NCBI GenBank assembly: GCA_021234155.1
Contig: JAJEKV010000013.1
Span: forward strand, 9,716,031-9,780,030
DNA from: Isoetes taiwanensis
Lineage: Eukaryota; Streptophyta; Lycopodiopsida; Isoetales; Isoetaceae
Direction: 5' to 3'
DNA length: 64,000 bases
Positions 11,059-22,936 of the stretch are shown here, piece after piece (position 1 is the stretch's first letter; the number at the start of each line of letters is the position of its first letter). Both the position numbers and the translations under genes were made by a program. The notes beneath the pieces were generated by a model. That model ran no database searches. It saw nothing but the letters and a program-made list of their open reading frames with translations, and was not told where the DNA came from.

Positions 11059-11513
11059 TTATGTTCCCGGGCCACTACGGTAGTACTCGGCCAATTTGCT
11101 TCTGTTATACCCCATTTCTTTGTCCACTCTAATACCTTGGTGATACCAACCAGACTCTGCAGATGTGTTCAAAATTTTTTGCGGCAACTTGTTGTCCTCT
11201 AAGCTGCGAACTCTATTAATGAGATTTAACGTTTGAAATAAAGCCTCAACCTCAAGCGGGATCAGACTTGTCTCTGCTAACAATAAAGCGTATGGAATCT
11301 GACAGTTTATGCCCAATTCAAATTTAACATTTGAAATAAAGCCTCAGCCTCAAGCGGGATTAGACCTGTCTCTGTTAACAACAAAGCATATGGAACCTGA
11401 TATTTTATGTCCAATTCTTCATGAATAAAAGCTTTTAGCACTGCTGTGCCCACTATTTGAGCGACAAATAAGGGCTGCAATTGGTGATCCATAAAGAATG
11501 ATCGTTTACACAA
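11059..11513 (-). pseudogene. Tandemly duplicated LINE C-terminal fragment
   Basis: The minus strand encodes PYALLLAETSLIPLEVEALF and, about 98 bp away, PYALLLTETGLIPLEAEALF. The two units begin near 11232 and 11330. The pattern (PY..LL.ETG..PLE.EAL) is one I associate with the region after the reverse transcriptase in LINEs of non-flowering plants. Stops interrupt both copies. Alternatively it is an unknown repeat with a short conserved frame. Confidence 0.4.
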
Positions 11514-11711
11514 GCATTTTAAATAGAGTCTTCTTTAGAACCCAATCTATCAAAAAGGCTTTATGGCATTTAGCCAACATACTATATAAGATTGCTTTAT
11601 CCTCTGTACGTGACCTCAAATTGGACCTAATATATTGGTCTGAAAGGTTAGAATCATAATTTTTCTCTTCTGGAGACGCGTGGGATGTTATTATTAAGGG
11701 GTTAGAAAGCA

Positions 11712-13268
11712 TTTGTTCTGGTGGTCCACGGCTAAGTTATCCATGGCTGGCCGTGTAACTGTGGCAAAGTCAGTTCTGAGTAGTACACATGTCTATATGA
11801 CATCCATCTTGCTGGCACCGCAGACAAAGATGCAGCTCATTGTTCGTACTGTCAGGAACTTTATCTGGGGTGGCACTGAAGAAGGAGCTGATGTTAAAAT
11901 TAGTTGGGCAAAGTGCATTATGCCTAAACGTTGTGGGGGGGCGGGGAATGATTCACTTTCTTCTCCAGAGCAAGGTGCTGATTTCTAAGTTCATATGGCG
12001 GATTCTAAATAATGCTGATAATTCCCCAGAGCTGCATCTCATTCACCAGTCTTTACAGATATGCATTTCCTTTGGCTCTCCATCATTTAGGCCATTCCTC
12101 CCATGGGCATTATTCTATCCACTTTCTCCATATCCTAATGCCTCTCCTTTCCTCAAGGGGTTGCTAGCTGCTTGGGAGACTGTGCACACTTTGTTTCAAT
12201 TCCATCTTATGGCCCACACAGATCCTACAGCCAGTTGCTGATGGATCCCTTTGCTTGACGGCCAGGCAGATTGTCCCCTGGTCTCTTTTGTCTATCCATT
12301 GACGCAGCGTCGATGGCGAGCAGCGGGTGTGCTCACAGTATCTGCATGGTATAATGAGACAAGACATGGAATGAGTTCAGATTGAAGTTCCTTCTCCTTC
12401 GTTGGGACCATGGCATTTGGGAAAAAGTAGCTGCTACTCTTCCTCCACATCCACAAGACGTGGCTTCCTAGCTCTGGGTGGTTCATGGCAGTGTTAAGGA
12501 GGAACACTTGGTGCACTCGATGTATATGGTCCTGCTTCATCCCGAAGTGTTGCCTCCATCGCCAAAGTGGCCTTTAGTTATCCTTGAGCCTCATTGGAAA
12601 GCAGTCTGGCGATGGGTATGGGATAAATTGTGCCATCCTAAGCTATCTATCTTGTGGTGGCAGATCATTCATAGATGCATGCGGGTAAACACTATTGTTC
12701 ATAGATTTCATCCAGAAGTATCTATGATCTGCCCTCTTTGCATGCAGAGGAATGAGACAATTGAGCACTGCTTTTTCTTGTGTCATCATATTCGACTTGC
12801 TTGGCAGTGGCTTTTGAGCCTTTTCCATTGTGACTTGAATAGTCAGTAGGTCATATTATCAGTCTATCCTAGTTCTTGGGACAAGTTGGCAAAGAGGGCT
12901 TTCCACTTAGCATTTGCTTGGATCATCTGGTCCATCTGGAAGAGGCGAAATCTCCTCATCTTCAAGGGACAGGTCTTTTCAGATATGCAAGTGCTTAGTA
13001 ATGCTCGTAGTCGCATTGTAAAGGCGTATAAGTGTTCTTCCGTAAAGGATGATGTCAAGAGTGTCATTTGGGAGCGATATCTTCAAATTCAGGCTTACTC
13101 ATAGCAAACAGTTGTGCTCATGGTGATATGTATTCTCTGCTTTTCTGTGTTATATATGTGCGGGGTAGTGTTGCTTTAGTGGACATCTTCTCCACTGGGT
13201 TTTGAGTCCCCCATGTACTCCTTGTATTCTTTTGAGTAATAAAGGTCTATGTTCATCCAAAAAAAAGG
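11712..13268 (+). mobile_element. L1-type LINE, 5'-truncated, 3' end with poly(A)
   Basis: The plus strand carries the C-terminal third of a plant L1 ORF2. It starts in the WWSTAKLSMAGRVTVAKSVL region after the reverse transcriptase and continues with VRNFIWGG and WAKCIMPK. From 12600 it has the zf-RVT domain (WDKLCHPKLSILWWQ, CPLCMQRNETIEHCFF). It ends with FHLAFAWIIWSIWKRRN. A frameshift or stop separates the parts at about 12,000 and 12,240. After the stop at 13,102 an AATAAAG signal and an A-run (about 13,258-13,266) mark the 3' end. The target duplication was not found. Confidence 0.8.
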
Positions 13269-13536
13269 GGAGGGGGAGGGGGGGTCTTAATTTTTCTACA
13301 ACTAAATTGCATGTAAATGGACCATTTTTCTACTATATATCTGCGAAATTTTATAATAAAATTAATTTTGAATGCGTATTTTATATTCATACTTTGATGT
13401 TTTGAGCAATCTTAAACCAGATTCTTTGGAAATTTAAGCCTTAAAATCCTATCTTTTACTTCAAAGAACCACAAAATCCAAGTGTGAAAGATGCATTTTT
13501 TATGCCATTTTCAAAAAAATGGAATGTGGAATAATT

Positions 13537-14449
13537 TCAAATTAAGAAAATCGTGGTCAATTTGGCAGCTTCTAGATTCCGAGCATTAGCGACCAGGAAG
13601 AGGAACGTGTCGTCTGCATATTGATTGCAAACTTCTTGTGTGCCATCTTCTATTGCGAGACCATGGAGAAGTCCCTCTGTGGCTGCAACAGTGAATAACT
13701 GTGACAAAGATTCTGCGACAATTGTGAAAAGCAGTGGTGCTAAAGGGCATCCCTGGCGAATACCACGATCAAGTGAGAAGGCATCTGACAGCTCATCATG
13801 GAACATAACAGTTGCTCGAGCAGAGACATGCAGCTTCAGAATGTCTGATGTAAATTGTTTCCCCAATCCCAGTCTTTGCATACATCGACGCATGCAGCTA
13901 ATACTGTCATAAGCCTTCGCAAAATCAAGCTTAAGGTACACAACTGGAAGGTTTTGCTTACATGCCCAATAGATTCCCTCGTAAACCGTAGCAACATTGT
14001 TCAAAATGCATCGTTTTGGAAGAAAACCTGATTGGGTTGTTGAGATGGACTCTGCCAAGATGTCCTGCACCCGCTCTGCAAAAGCCTTGGCAAAGATCTT
14101 ATATACAGATGACAATAAGGTGATGGGTCGCCAGTCTGAAATAGTCTGAGGATCTTTGACTGGGATCTTTGAAATAGTCTGGAATGAGTGAGATGGCACC
14201 TGTGTTTAGAATTCTATCTAAAGCAATGGACCATTAAAGGTCATAGAAAGCATCATACATATCTGGCTCCAGCCCTTCCCAATACTCCTGAAAGAACTCA
14301 ATTGGCAAACCATCCAAACTTGGGCATTTGCCTCTTTTCAGTTCAAAGACTGCCGAACCTAAATCATTAGCTGTCGTAGCCGCCTCTATTGACACGCGCT
14401 GCTCGTTAGAGATGATGGGGAAAATCCTAGACAAAATAGCATCTCGCAT
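13537..14449 (-). mobile_element. L1-type LINE reverse transcriptase fragment, 3'-truncated
   Basis: On the minus strand 14449-14234 encodes FELKRGKCPSLDGLPIEFFQ, the start of an L1 reverse transcriptase. 14199-13537 continues with DWRPITLLSSVYKI, LDFAKAYDS, GIRQGCPLAP and YADDTFLFL. All main catalytic blocks are visible, including the YADD Asp pair. A frameshift lies between 14,200 and 14,234. The fragment stops shortly after YADD with no 3' tail. That is unusual for a LINE, which normally loses its 5' end, so a later deletion is likely. Confidence 0.85.
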
Positions 14450-15159
14450 TTCTGATTGAAAGGGAAGATGTTTCTCACAAGTATCATGATACGTATTAGT
14501 CTAGATCATATATAAGTTTAGTGGTTTAATGATTTTTTTAATTTATCAATCCATGTTCATGAGATTCTTAAATATCGTTTGTATATTATAAGAGTTAAAA
14601 AATACATATAATCTTATAATGACATCCCTGAAGTTTTTCTATTCAATTTGAATGTATCTAGATTTTGTTAAATACGCATTAGTTCTACAACGGTCATTTG
14701 ACCAACCTTACCTGGTTTCTGCATAATGGAGCTTGTGCACAGGATTGAATCCAGCACCGAATTTTTCAAATCTGAGGCAAAAAAGCAGATAAGAGAAATC
14801 CCTGGCAAAAAATAAGCATAAAAGGGTGTTTGTTGATATTGGTTTCCTCAGCAAAGATATCCAGAATCGATGTGGGAAAATCAAGAAAAGGAAAAGGGAA
14901 AATAAAAAGAGCATGTGTCCCCAAATCTAAGATGAAAAGAAAGCTATGGTAGATATACCATGCAGAAGTGTAGTTGATTCGTTAATTCCTTTTAAGTTCT
15001 GTAGCGCCCAAACATAGTTGAAAATGTCATTCAAGCCGTCATTATTTTGAAAATCCAGGACCAACTTATTGGCAAGCAGTGAAGTGCATATTAAGGTACT
15101 TACGACACACTTCTCGTCTGGGTCTTTCTTATCATAAGCAGTTGGAGCATTCATCTCTT
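14450..15159. other. No gene recognised
   Basis: AT-rich sequence. The minus-strand open frame at 14708-14914 is Phe- and Leu-rich by composition and has no family signal. Confidence 0.4.
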
Positions 15160-15965
15160 AGCTGGATATATTGATGCCGATTATGCTGGAATCATAGCTT
15201 CAAGAAGTTAGGAACAAGTTATTATTTCATGCTACAAGGGGAAATTGTTAGCTGGTCCAGCAGGTCTTACAACAGCTACTGTTGTAAGTACATGTGAGAT
15301 CGAATATATGGCTATTTGTGCTACCATTAAGGAGGCTATCTAGTTGCAAAGGCTTCTCAAAAGCATTGTAGCAAAACAAGTTGAACCGTCCACCATCATG
15401 AATGACAACAAGGCTGCAGTATGCTTAGTAGAGAATCCTGACAATTTAAAGCATATTGAAACCCAGTGCCACTTCACACGAAAGAAGCTGGAGGAAGACA
15501 AGGTTATTATCAAACATCTAAGTACACACTTTATGATGACAGATGCACTAACCAAGCCTTTGGCAAAGAAAGGTTTTATGGAATGTATCCATGAAATGGG
15601 AATGGTACACGTGGAGTAGGCTGGTACTTAGGCTATGAACTATCATGGGTTTAGCTCTTATTTGACTAAAGGGGAGTTCTGCACATCACTTGGCTGAAGA
15701 GAGCTTTAGTTGAAGTTAGCAATTTCCTTATGTTCTCTAATTTTAGTTTGTGTTGTAATGTTCAATGCTATTTTCTGAATCATTTGGCACTTGTCATTCT
15801 CGAAGGGGAGTATTGGAACATATGGTTCTTTGCAAGAAGTGACATGTATTTGCTGCTTCTATTCGGTCGAGCAGTAGGTTTAGGGCTGCTCCATTTCTGG
15901 AGAGGTAAAGTTGTGGTTGCTTTAGGCTCAGCCCTAATTTGTATAACTAGAAAGGACTGGTAATG
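15160..15965 (+). mobile_element. 3' end of an old Ty1/copia element (RNase H to 3' LTR)
   Basis: From about 15160 the plus strand reads, with stops, the copia RNase H region. 15344-15619 is open and encodes NDNKAAVCLVENPDN, HFTRKKLEEDKV and MMTDALTKPLAK, the conserved C-terminal block, followed by a stop. Purine-rich AAAGGGGAG (about 15,668) and GAAGGGGAG (about 15,804) are candidate polypurine tracts. The LTR would begin at TATTGGAACATATGG (15,809) with a degraded TG. The 5' part of the element is absent. This element is not the copia at 23-39 kb. Confidence 0.7.
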
Positions 15966-17507
15966 AAAGAATGTTTTTTGCTGTTGTTTTATATGGAAAT
16001 ATTCTGGGTTTGTATTGGTATTGGGAATTGCATGCTTTGCATAACTCTCAATGATGCTCCCTTCCTCTGACTTGTTGGTTATCTTTGTTTTCTTGCTTTA
16101 ACTAATGCCTTGTCTCCTTTGCTAAATTTTAAATCATAACAACTTCCTGTCAATGGACCATGATATTTAGTCCCTAGATAACCTTTTATAGGTACTAGAA
16201 ATACAGAACCGAATCTGCACCCTAGCAGTTCTGTTTTCAAATCTTCTACTCTTCAAGGATCGCAACAAAGCCATATTTTGTCTTTGGCCTATCACAACAC
16301 TTGTTATAGAATAGTGCACAAAATTGTCAATTTGAGGCAAAAGGTGCAGCAGCAGAGGTTACCTGTCACAACTTGATCATGCACTTAACCCTTTGGGATT
16401 GGTGTGGACATGTAGAGCTGAAAAATATAAAGAAATAACAGGGACAAGATTTTACCAAACGTGCATCTGGCCAACACTTTGGGGTTCCTTTTTTATTTTG
16501 CAGGATTTACAAGCTACATCATCCCAATGCATAGATCTATTTCTAGTTTCTAGAAAATAAAGATTTACCTGTGAACGGTAAAACTTATTGGAAGGAAAAG
16601 AGCCTGAACGAACCAATTGTTTTAACAATCTCTCTATACCTAAATGGTTAAATTAACCAGAGAATTTATTATGTCAGGTCGATCATCCCACGTAAGTAGT
16701 TGAGATATAAGCTTCCCAAAGCCTAATAAGGCTTTTATAAAATTAAATTGTCAGAAATATGAGGGATGCATTGTTCTAGAATTGGCACAAGTGAATTCCA
16801 CGAAATGACACTGCTTGTAGAAGTGAGCATACCATCATACGTGATGGTGAGTTTCAATAGCAAAATATACAGCAATTCAATCAGTTTTGATAGTAACAGC
16901 TAAAAGCTCGTCGTATGCTGGTCGTAGCAGTGGAAGAACTCTGAGAATAGGTATCTTCCTACAATTTAAAAAAAAAATGCAACGTCTAATCTACAAGTAA
17001 CATGAGTTAAGAGCCCATCTTCTGCAGACGTAATTAGATACATCAGAGATTAAGAGGCCATCTCTAATACGAGGAATAACTTACCCTGCATTTGAAAAAA
17101 AGGAAGGCTACATTACGGAATGATACTCCTTGTAGAAGTGAACATGTGATACCGAGCTTCATGCGCCAAGGTTTACAGCAATCCAATAGGGTTTGATAGA
17201 AGCAGTCAAAAGCACGTATGGAGGTCATCAAACTTGGAAGAACTTTGAGAATAGATATTTTCCTACAATTTTATAAAAACACGTATAACCTGCCGAGGAA
17301 CACAAGTACGAACACATAAGTTTTTCCATTCGGTTCATTCACAATGTAAATTTGATCACTTAAAAGTTCCAAAGTTCTTTCTAATCTTTACTATCTTAAT
17401 GTAGTTATGTGTACAAGAGAGGGCACAAGTTATAGAAGAATAGAAAGGAACACCTCTAGATCTGCCACAGGCAATATAGCCTCATCCATCTTACTATATA
17501 GTACTTC
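15966..17507. other. No gene; diverged tandem duplication
   Basis: Two related segments of about 180-200 bp lie near 16790-16975 and 17110-17275. They share CTTGTAGAAGTGA, CAGCAAT.CAAT and TTCCTACAATTT in order. No coding signal is visible. Confidence 0.45.
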
Positions 17508-20500
17508 TCAGCAGAGGCAGACATAAGCCTTTTTTCTGTCAGCCCACCTGTCATCTATGCCAGGAGAAATCAGGCTGCCGACAAAGGTCACTATGTCTGG
17601 AGATATCTGCTCAAAGCATTCCAGTGCTTGAAGTTTTGCATCCAGTTTCAACATATCCGTGAAGTTACACTTGGCACGTATGTCTATGCTTTCAAGCAGC
17701 AAAGAAATATACAAGAATTTGGATTTATGCCTTCCAAGTATGTTTTGCCAACTTGGCATATGCATCTGCACGAAAAGTGGCACCACCAATAGTAGACTTT
17801 TGCATCTTCTTTAATTTATTGATGCCAACTACAGTATTCCGTATAATTTCATGCCAATTGAAAGGACTAAAAAAAACTCCAAACAAAAAAAAAAAAATCT
17901 CCATCCTTCCACTTTCGTAGAAACTTTCCTAAATATTCCACATATTCATTGTGTGATCACCATAACAAGATATGCACTGAACATATTAACAATAAAAATG
18001 CATCATATTACATAGTCATTTCGGTTATTCCTGATTCTCTGCGTGACAATTTTCACATAAAAGTCCAAATTAGCACTGCATGATGGTAATAGCTTGAAAC
18101 GTGATAAACCAATGGATTTTCTTCCTAAATAGGATCAAACCTTCTGATGAGCGTGAGTGCCAACTGTTACTGATCGATTACTGATTGAATGGATGCTGCA
18201 CTCAAGTTTGCCCATGTATCAAGCATAGGTGTTGTCCCTATTCAAGGAACATGATGCCAGAGTATGGGTGTTTGTCTCTTTTATGGAACATGATGCCAGT
18301 TGCCTTTATCATAGCAAATGGCACTTCGAGAATGCCCTTTGCAATCTGGAAGCCCTCAAATAATTGTCTATGGCCATTGCATTACACACACGACCATGGG
18401 ATTAAAAATGTCATGTCATGCAATGACTTGCTGCCATGCAACTATGCTTTAGAGTAAGCTGGCTTCAGAGTATGGGGTGTTTTGGTTTCACAATAAAAAA
18501 TGCAATACAATGTTGAGATGATACCAGAAGATGTGGCGTGTGAGATTCAATGTGTTGCATATCATCTTTGCTCTTATTTACTTACTACCCTTTTTCCAGA
18601 TGGAATAATACCCTGGTGCGATAATACAACTATTAAACTGATATAATTTGATTGAAGCGTCGAGTGGTTTAATAAGCAGAGAGGCCACCAAAACCTTCTA
18701 GCTGTGATCAACCTACAAATTTCCCATACTTCTTACCCCGGCCCTGTTTTTATGGCCCCAATGCTACCACAAGCCTTTAATATTTGAGAATATGTGGAAT
18801 TCCATCACTTTGTTGCATGTCTTCAAAACATTTGAGAGCAAGACCTCCCTCATCATTCTGGTAGTAACCTGCAATCACTATCTTCTATGCCACAACCAAT
18901 CACGAGTTGCCATGTTGTCAAAAAATATAAGCCTCTGTTGCCGCATTTACTGTCATGTCAACAAGCATATGACCTATATTGAATTCTAACCCACATTGTA
19001 CCACCCGCCTTCAAACCAGTAAAAGTTGTCACTTTATCAACTCATGTCCATCTGCAAGCTTCCCAAACTTGGCATATATATCTATAACTGCACTGCCAAC
19101 AATCACATCAGCTTGAAAGTCGAAGTCCAGAATCTGTTCATGGACAGATTGCCACGTTCTACGGCAATACTAATGTCGGTACATGCTTGTAAGATAATCA
19201 AAAAATTAACTTTATCTGCCTTTGTGTTGTTGTGGTGCATTCTGCCAAAACAATCTAGGGCACAAATGCCATCACCATGCCCACAATCCACAGTCCACAA
19301 ACAATAAACAGATAGACAAAATCGTTCTGCTATATATTATATAGTCAAAATCTGTGCATTTTAACATGTGTACACAACTTCTGTCATTAATATAGAAGTG
19401 TCTATTTATTTGTTTTTACTGCCTCCATCCTTAATTGAAGAATCCATTTTTGCTGCAACCTCACTCAGCTTTATGGCACAGTGACTTCAAGCTCTGCTGC
19501 TTCATCCAGGTCATCCATGCCATAGTGGCTGCTCATTAAGATAAAATACTAACAACCTTCATCCACGAGGCATGCATAGGAGAGCAGTAAGGGTACTTAT
19601 TCGCATCCACATCCTTGTAACGCATTTCCTTCATGAACTTGATTGCACTTTGGGGCATCCCCATGCTGGGCATACCCTCCAATCATTGCACTCCACAATA
19701 TCACGGTTCTGGACAAAAATCTGTCAAATGTCTGGTGAGCATCCTCTATACACCTACATTTTCAATATATTATAGGCATTTGGTGAAATATCTGGCGGGC
19801 ATTCGCTATACTATGGCACTCGGCATACATATCTATGAGATTGCTGCCAACATACACATCCAGCTCACATCCTGCTAACATGATATTCCTATGGATTGCT
19901 TTCCTCATTCTAAAGCTAGAAGAATGTTACATGCGGTTAAGGCACTAACAAATGTGGCCTCGTCTGGTTCAAAACTTTCTGCTTGCATTTGGTCAAATAG
20001 CCCAAGTGCTCCACTGCACTTTCCATGCTGGGTATGTCTAGTGCTCCATGAAAATACATCATGTACAAGCATCCTCACAAACTCTAGGCGAACATTCTTC
20101 AAGTTTCCACATTTTGCATACACGTCAATAATGGAACAACCCACGAATGCATCAGCATCGCAACCATTTTAGAGAATGCTTGTATGAGTCCATTTCACTT
20201 TCTCAATAAACTAGCACATGCAACTAAGGCACTGGCAAAAGTAACCTCATTTGGTGTAACGTTTTCCTGCCACATCCCCTTATATAGATTTAGTGTTACT
20301 TTCCCATTACCATAATGTGCATAACGTCCAGTCATTGCACAAATTACAGTACAATGTTGTGCATTATTCTAGCCAAATCCCGATATGGACTAACCTGGTT
20401 ACAGTTGATATATATGACTTCTGGCAGTTTTAGAATTTATGCTTCTTAATAGGACAGTCCTGAATAAATGCTAGTAAATCTTAGAAGGATATGAGCATGA

Positions 20501-21243
20501 GCTAAAATGGGCTTCTGTGCATATCAAACACAGCAAACTCAAGGTAATATTTCTGCCTTTTACACATTATACACAAGTTAAAATGCTTATTACAATGGAC
20601 GAATTCTGACATCTTCAAGGAATCCAGATCAAGCGTGCTATTAAATAGCAAACAACCAAAGCAGTGACCTTACCTGAAGGGATTACATTTCACAGACACC
20701 CTTTTGCACCAAGATAAATGTGGCAGAATTCGTTATGCCCTCTCCAAATGCATCTGTGGATAGCATTTCAATGCTTCCATGTCAAATGCATTGTCATATC
20801 CAGATAGCAGTACATTCCATGATACAGTATCACTATCACAAACTCGTTTCCTGTCAAAGACATCTTGTGCTTCGCCGCATTTGGCAATTTCTCTTCTAAA
20901 TTCATTTTGGGTGATCAGGGTATGCACTCGCCTATTGCTCCAGCATCGCAACATGCTGTTATAATGCCAACAAATGTGACAGAATTTGATTGAATGCATC
21001 AATTTGTCTCACTTCAGAGCATTCCAGCGCTTCATGTGGCCACCCATTTTCAGTATATTCTGAAATTAAGCTATCCAAGTCATAAGATCTCATGTTGGCA
21101 GATATGTATTGCTGTCGCAACCTAAAAACAAACAAAGCGTGTAAAAGGCCTATACATCTCTTGAGTAAAGTGCAATTATACCCACAAATGCGCAACAGAG
21201 CTCCCAAAGTTGCAAACATATTTTGTAGAGAAGGATAAAACAA
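17508..21243 (-). pseudogene. Decayed PPR (pentatricopeptide repeat) gene
   Basis: Reading down the minus strand, many frames give PPR units of the PLS type. They include YNCTLLKRCIG and DTVSWNVLLSGY (21.2-20.7 kb), WQENVTPNEVTFASALVACA (20.3 kb), SIIDVYAKCGNLKNVRLEF and FEPDEATFVSALTAC (20.1-19.9 kb), CELDVYVGSNLIDMYAECHS (19.8 kb), TVILWSAMIGGYAQHG (19.7 kb), NTKADKVNFLIILQAC (19.2 kb) and VIAGYYQNDEGGLALKCFED (18.9 kb). ALECFEQISPDIVTF follows at about 17.6 kb. Stops and frameshifts occur in nearly every unit. PPR proteins bind organellar RNA. This copy is dead. No DYW tail was seen. Confidence 0.8.
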
Positions 21244-21470
21244 TTAAGTAGACCAAAATATCTGTAATCGATCTCAGACCAGCACAAGCCTTCTATGTAA
21301 ATAATTGGCAGAACACTATTATACCTTTAGGTATATTCAAAGTTGCAAACATGTTTTGTAGAGAAGGATAAAACAACTAAGTAAACCAAAATATCTGTAA
21401 TCGATCTCAGACCAACACAAGCCTTCTAGGTAAATAATTGGCAGAACACTATTATACCTTTAGGTACATT
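21205..21470. repeat. Direct tandem duplication, two 133-bp units
   Basis: Units 21205-21337 and 21338-21470 both start CAAAGTTGCAAACAT and run through AGAGAAGGATAAAACAA, TATCTGTAATCGATCTCAG and GGCAGAACACTATTATACC with only a few differences. It is a recent local duplication beside the PPR remnant. Confidence 0.85.
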
Positions 21471-22079
21471 CCACAAACACCCAAAGAGTTAAGAAGAAAG
21501 CTTGAGGTCCGCAAAAATCACGATCAATCCTTCCGAGAAAGCCAAGTTGTACTCAAATCAATGCTCACTCTATGCTCACGGATAACATGGTCTGTCTGTG
21601 GCGTTGCAAGACACAATCTTGGAGCAAAGTTCGATATCCATTCATTTGTTGATGCATCGAAGACACATCTTATGCGAAAAACAATCTGCATGACCTTGCA
21701 TTCAATCCATGGGATTATTTTTGGCCCAAACCTTTGAAAGGGGCAGATTTAACTACATAGCCTTGCAGATAATTGCATCAGATGGTACAAAGCAACCGAG
21801 AAAAGTAAGGATGAACAGCTATGAACAAAGGGGCTTCTTAACTAGCAGGCGGGGCTAAATGGGCTTTGTTTAAGAATTATAACAATGCAATTACCAAGTT
21901 GAACAGTTTAATTGCAATGTCTTAAAGCCTAAGGTGGAAGCCTGCTGCACACCATGGCAAATCATAACATGTCAACAAGAAAATAACTATAATTGTGAAT
22001 TAGTGCTCCAACAGCTGCAAATCTTGGTTTTGATTTCAAATTCATGTAAGTCATTGTATAAGCACATTTTTCACCATCC
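21471..22079. other. No gene recognised; 3' side of uL6c
   Basis: This stretch lies downstream of the plastid uL6 exon on the minus strand and may hold its 3' untranslated region. A plus-strand open frame at 21438-21737 has no family signal. Confidence 0.35.
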
Positions 22080-22400
22080 CTACTTCTTTTTACCAGCCTT
22101 CGTTTTTATAACTTCATCTGCATACCTTATACCCTTTCCCTTATAAGGTTCCGGAGGACGCCAAGCTCGTATGGCAGCAGAGAACTGACCTACAGCACAT
22201 TTGTCATAGCCCAAAACTGAAACCTTGGTATTGGCCTCAACTTTAACAGCTATTCCTTGAGGAATCTCCATGCGGACTGGATGTGCAAATCCAAGGTTAA
22301 GAATCAGATGGGCATTCTCCACAGCAGCACGGTACCCCGTTCCTACAAGCTGAAGTTTCTTCACAAAGGCGCCAACCGACATACTTTTTAGCTGATCAGA
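22080..22400 (-). CDS. Plastid ribosomal protein uL6c, last exon only
   Basis: The minus strand encodes the C-terminal half of uL6: KKLQLVGTGYRAAVENAHLI, LNLGFAHPVRMEIPQGI, VGQFSAAIRAWRPPEPYKG, then KGIRYADEVIKTKAGKKK and a stop. RPPEPYKGKGIRYADE is the family signature. uL6 is a large-subunit protein near the factor-binding site. This form is nuclear-encoded and plastid-targeted. The exon likely starts at 22,400 after a TTCCCCTTCAG acceptor. About three residues before KKLQLVG seem to be missing compared with the family as I remember it. No exon for the transit peptide or N-terminal domain was found on either strand. It is therefore the last exon of a gene with long introns or an isolated fragment. 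Confidence 0.75.
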   Translation of the reverse strand, partial: SDQLKSMSVGAFVKKLQLVGTGYRAAVENAHLILNLGFAHPVRMEIPQGIAVKVEANTKVSVLGYDKCAVGQFSAAIRAWRPPEPYKGKGIRYADEVIKTKAGKKK

Positions 22401-22680
22401 CTGAAGGGGAACCCTAATATCAGAACCCTAAAATGGATAAAAGATTAGTGGGTTGACGTGGCACTCCTATGTGGCGACATATAACAGGTTGAAAGGTACG
22501 TACCAGGGCTAAAAAAAGTACGTGGCACATTTAGGCACCCGTTATTCCAATAAAATAGCTTTAGGCGGTCTTCCCGTATCACACTGATCCGCCCCAAGGT
22601 GGAAACGGCTTACCGTTTGAATTTGAGGGGCAAGCATCTTCTTTTTTATTTTGGTAAGGCTTTGGTTTTCGAGCCCGGAA

Positions 22681-22730
22681 TGCCGCATGTGCAACGCATG
22701 CGGCGTTCCCTTGCACATGCGGCGTTCCCT
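22681..22730. repeat. Overlapping alternative inverted repeats (GCCGCATGTGCAA family)
   Basis: GCCGCATGTGCAA pairs perfectly with TTGCACATGCGGC about 17 bp downstream. The same left arm, read as GGAATGCCGCAT, also pairs with ATGCGGCGTTCC between them, so two hairpins compete. A related 34-nt block occurs on the minus strand at 45264-45297 (GAATGCCGCATGTGCA...CGGCGTTCCC). Confidence 0.6.
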
Positions 22731-22936
22731 CTCGGCTTGCGGCACACAAATTTTGAATCGATGCGGAATCTTCTTTTTGTCTGGATGACTGCTTTCTTCG
22801 AAAGCTCTGCGGCACCGCAGATTGGATGCGGCTTCTTTCTTCTCCGTAGCTTCTCAACTATCCTCCTCTTCCCTTTCTATTTCCACGTCTCATATCTGAC
22901 CTTGAGGGCTGGTTCGAAACAAGAAGAAGAGAGGCC

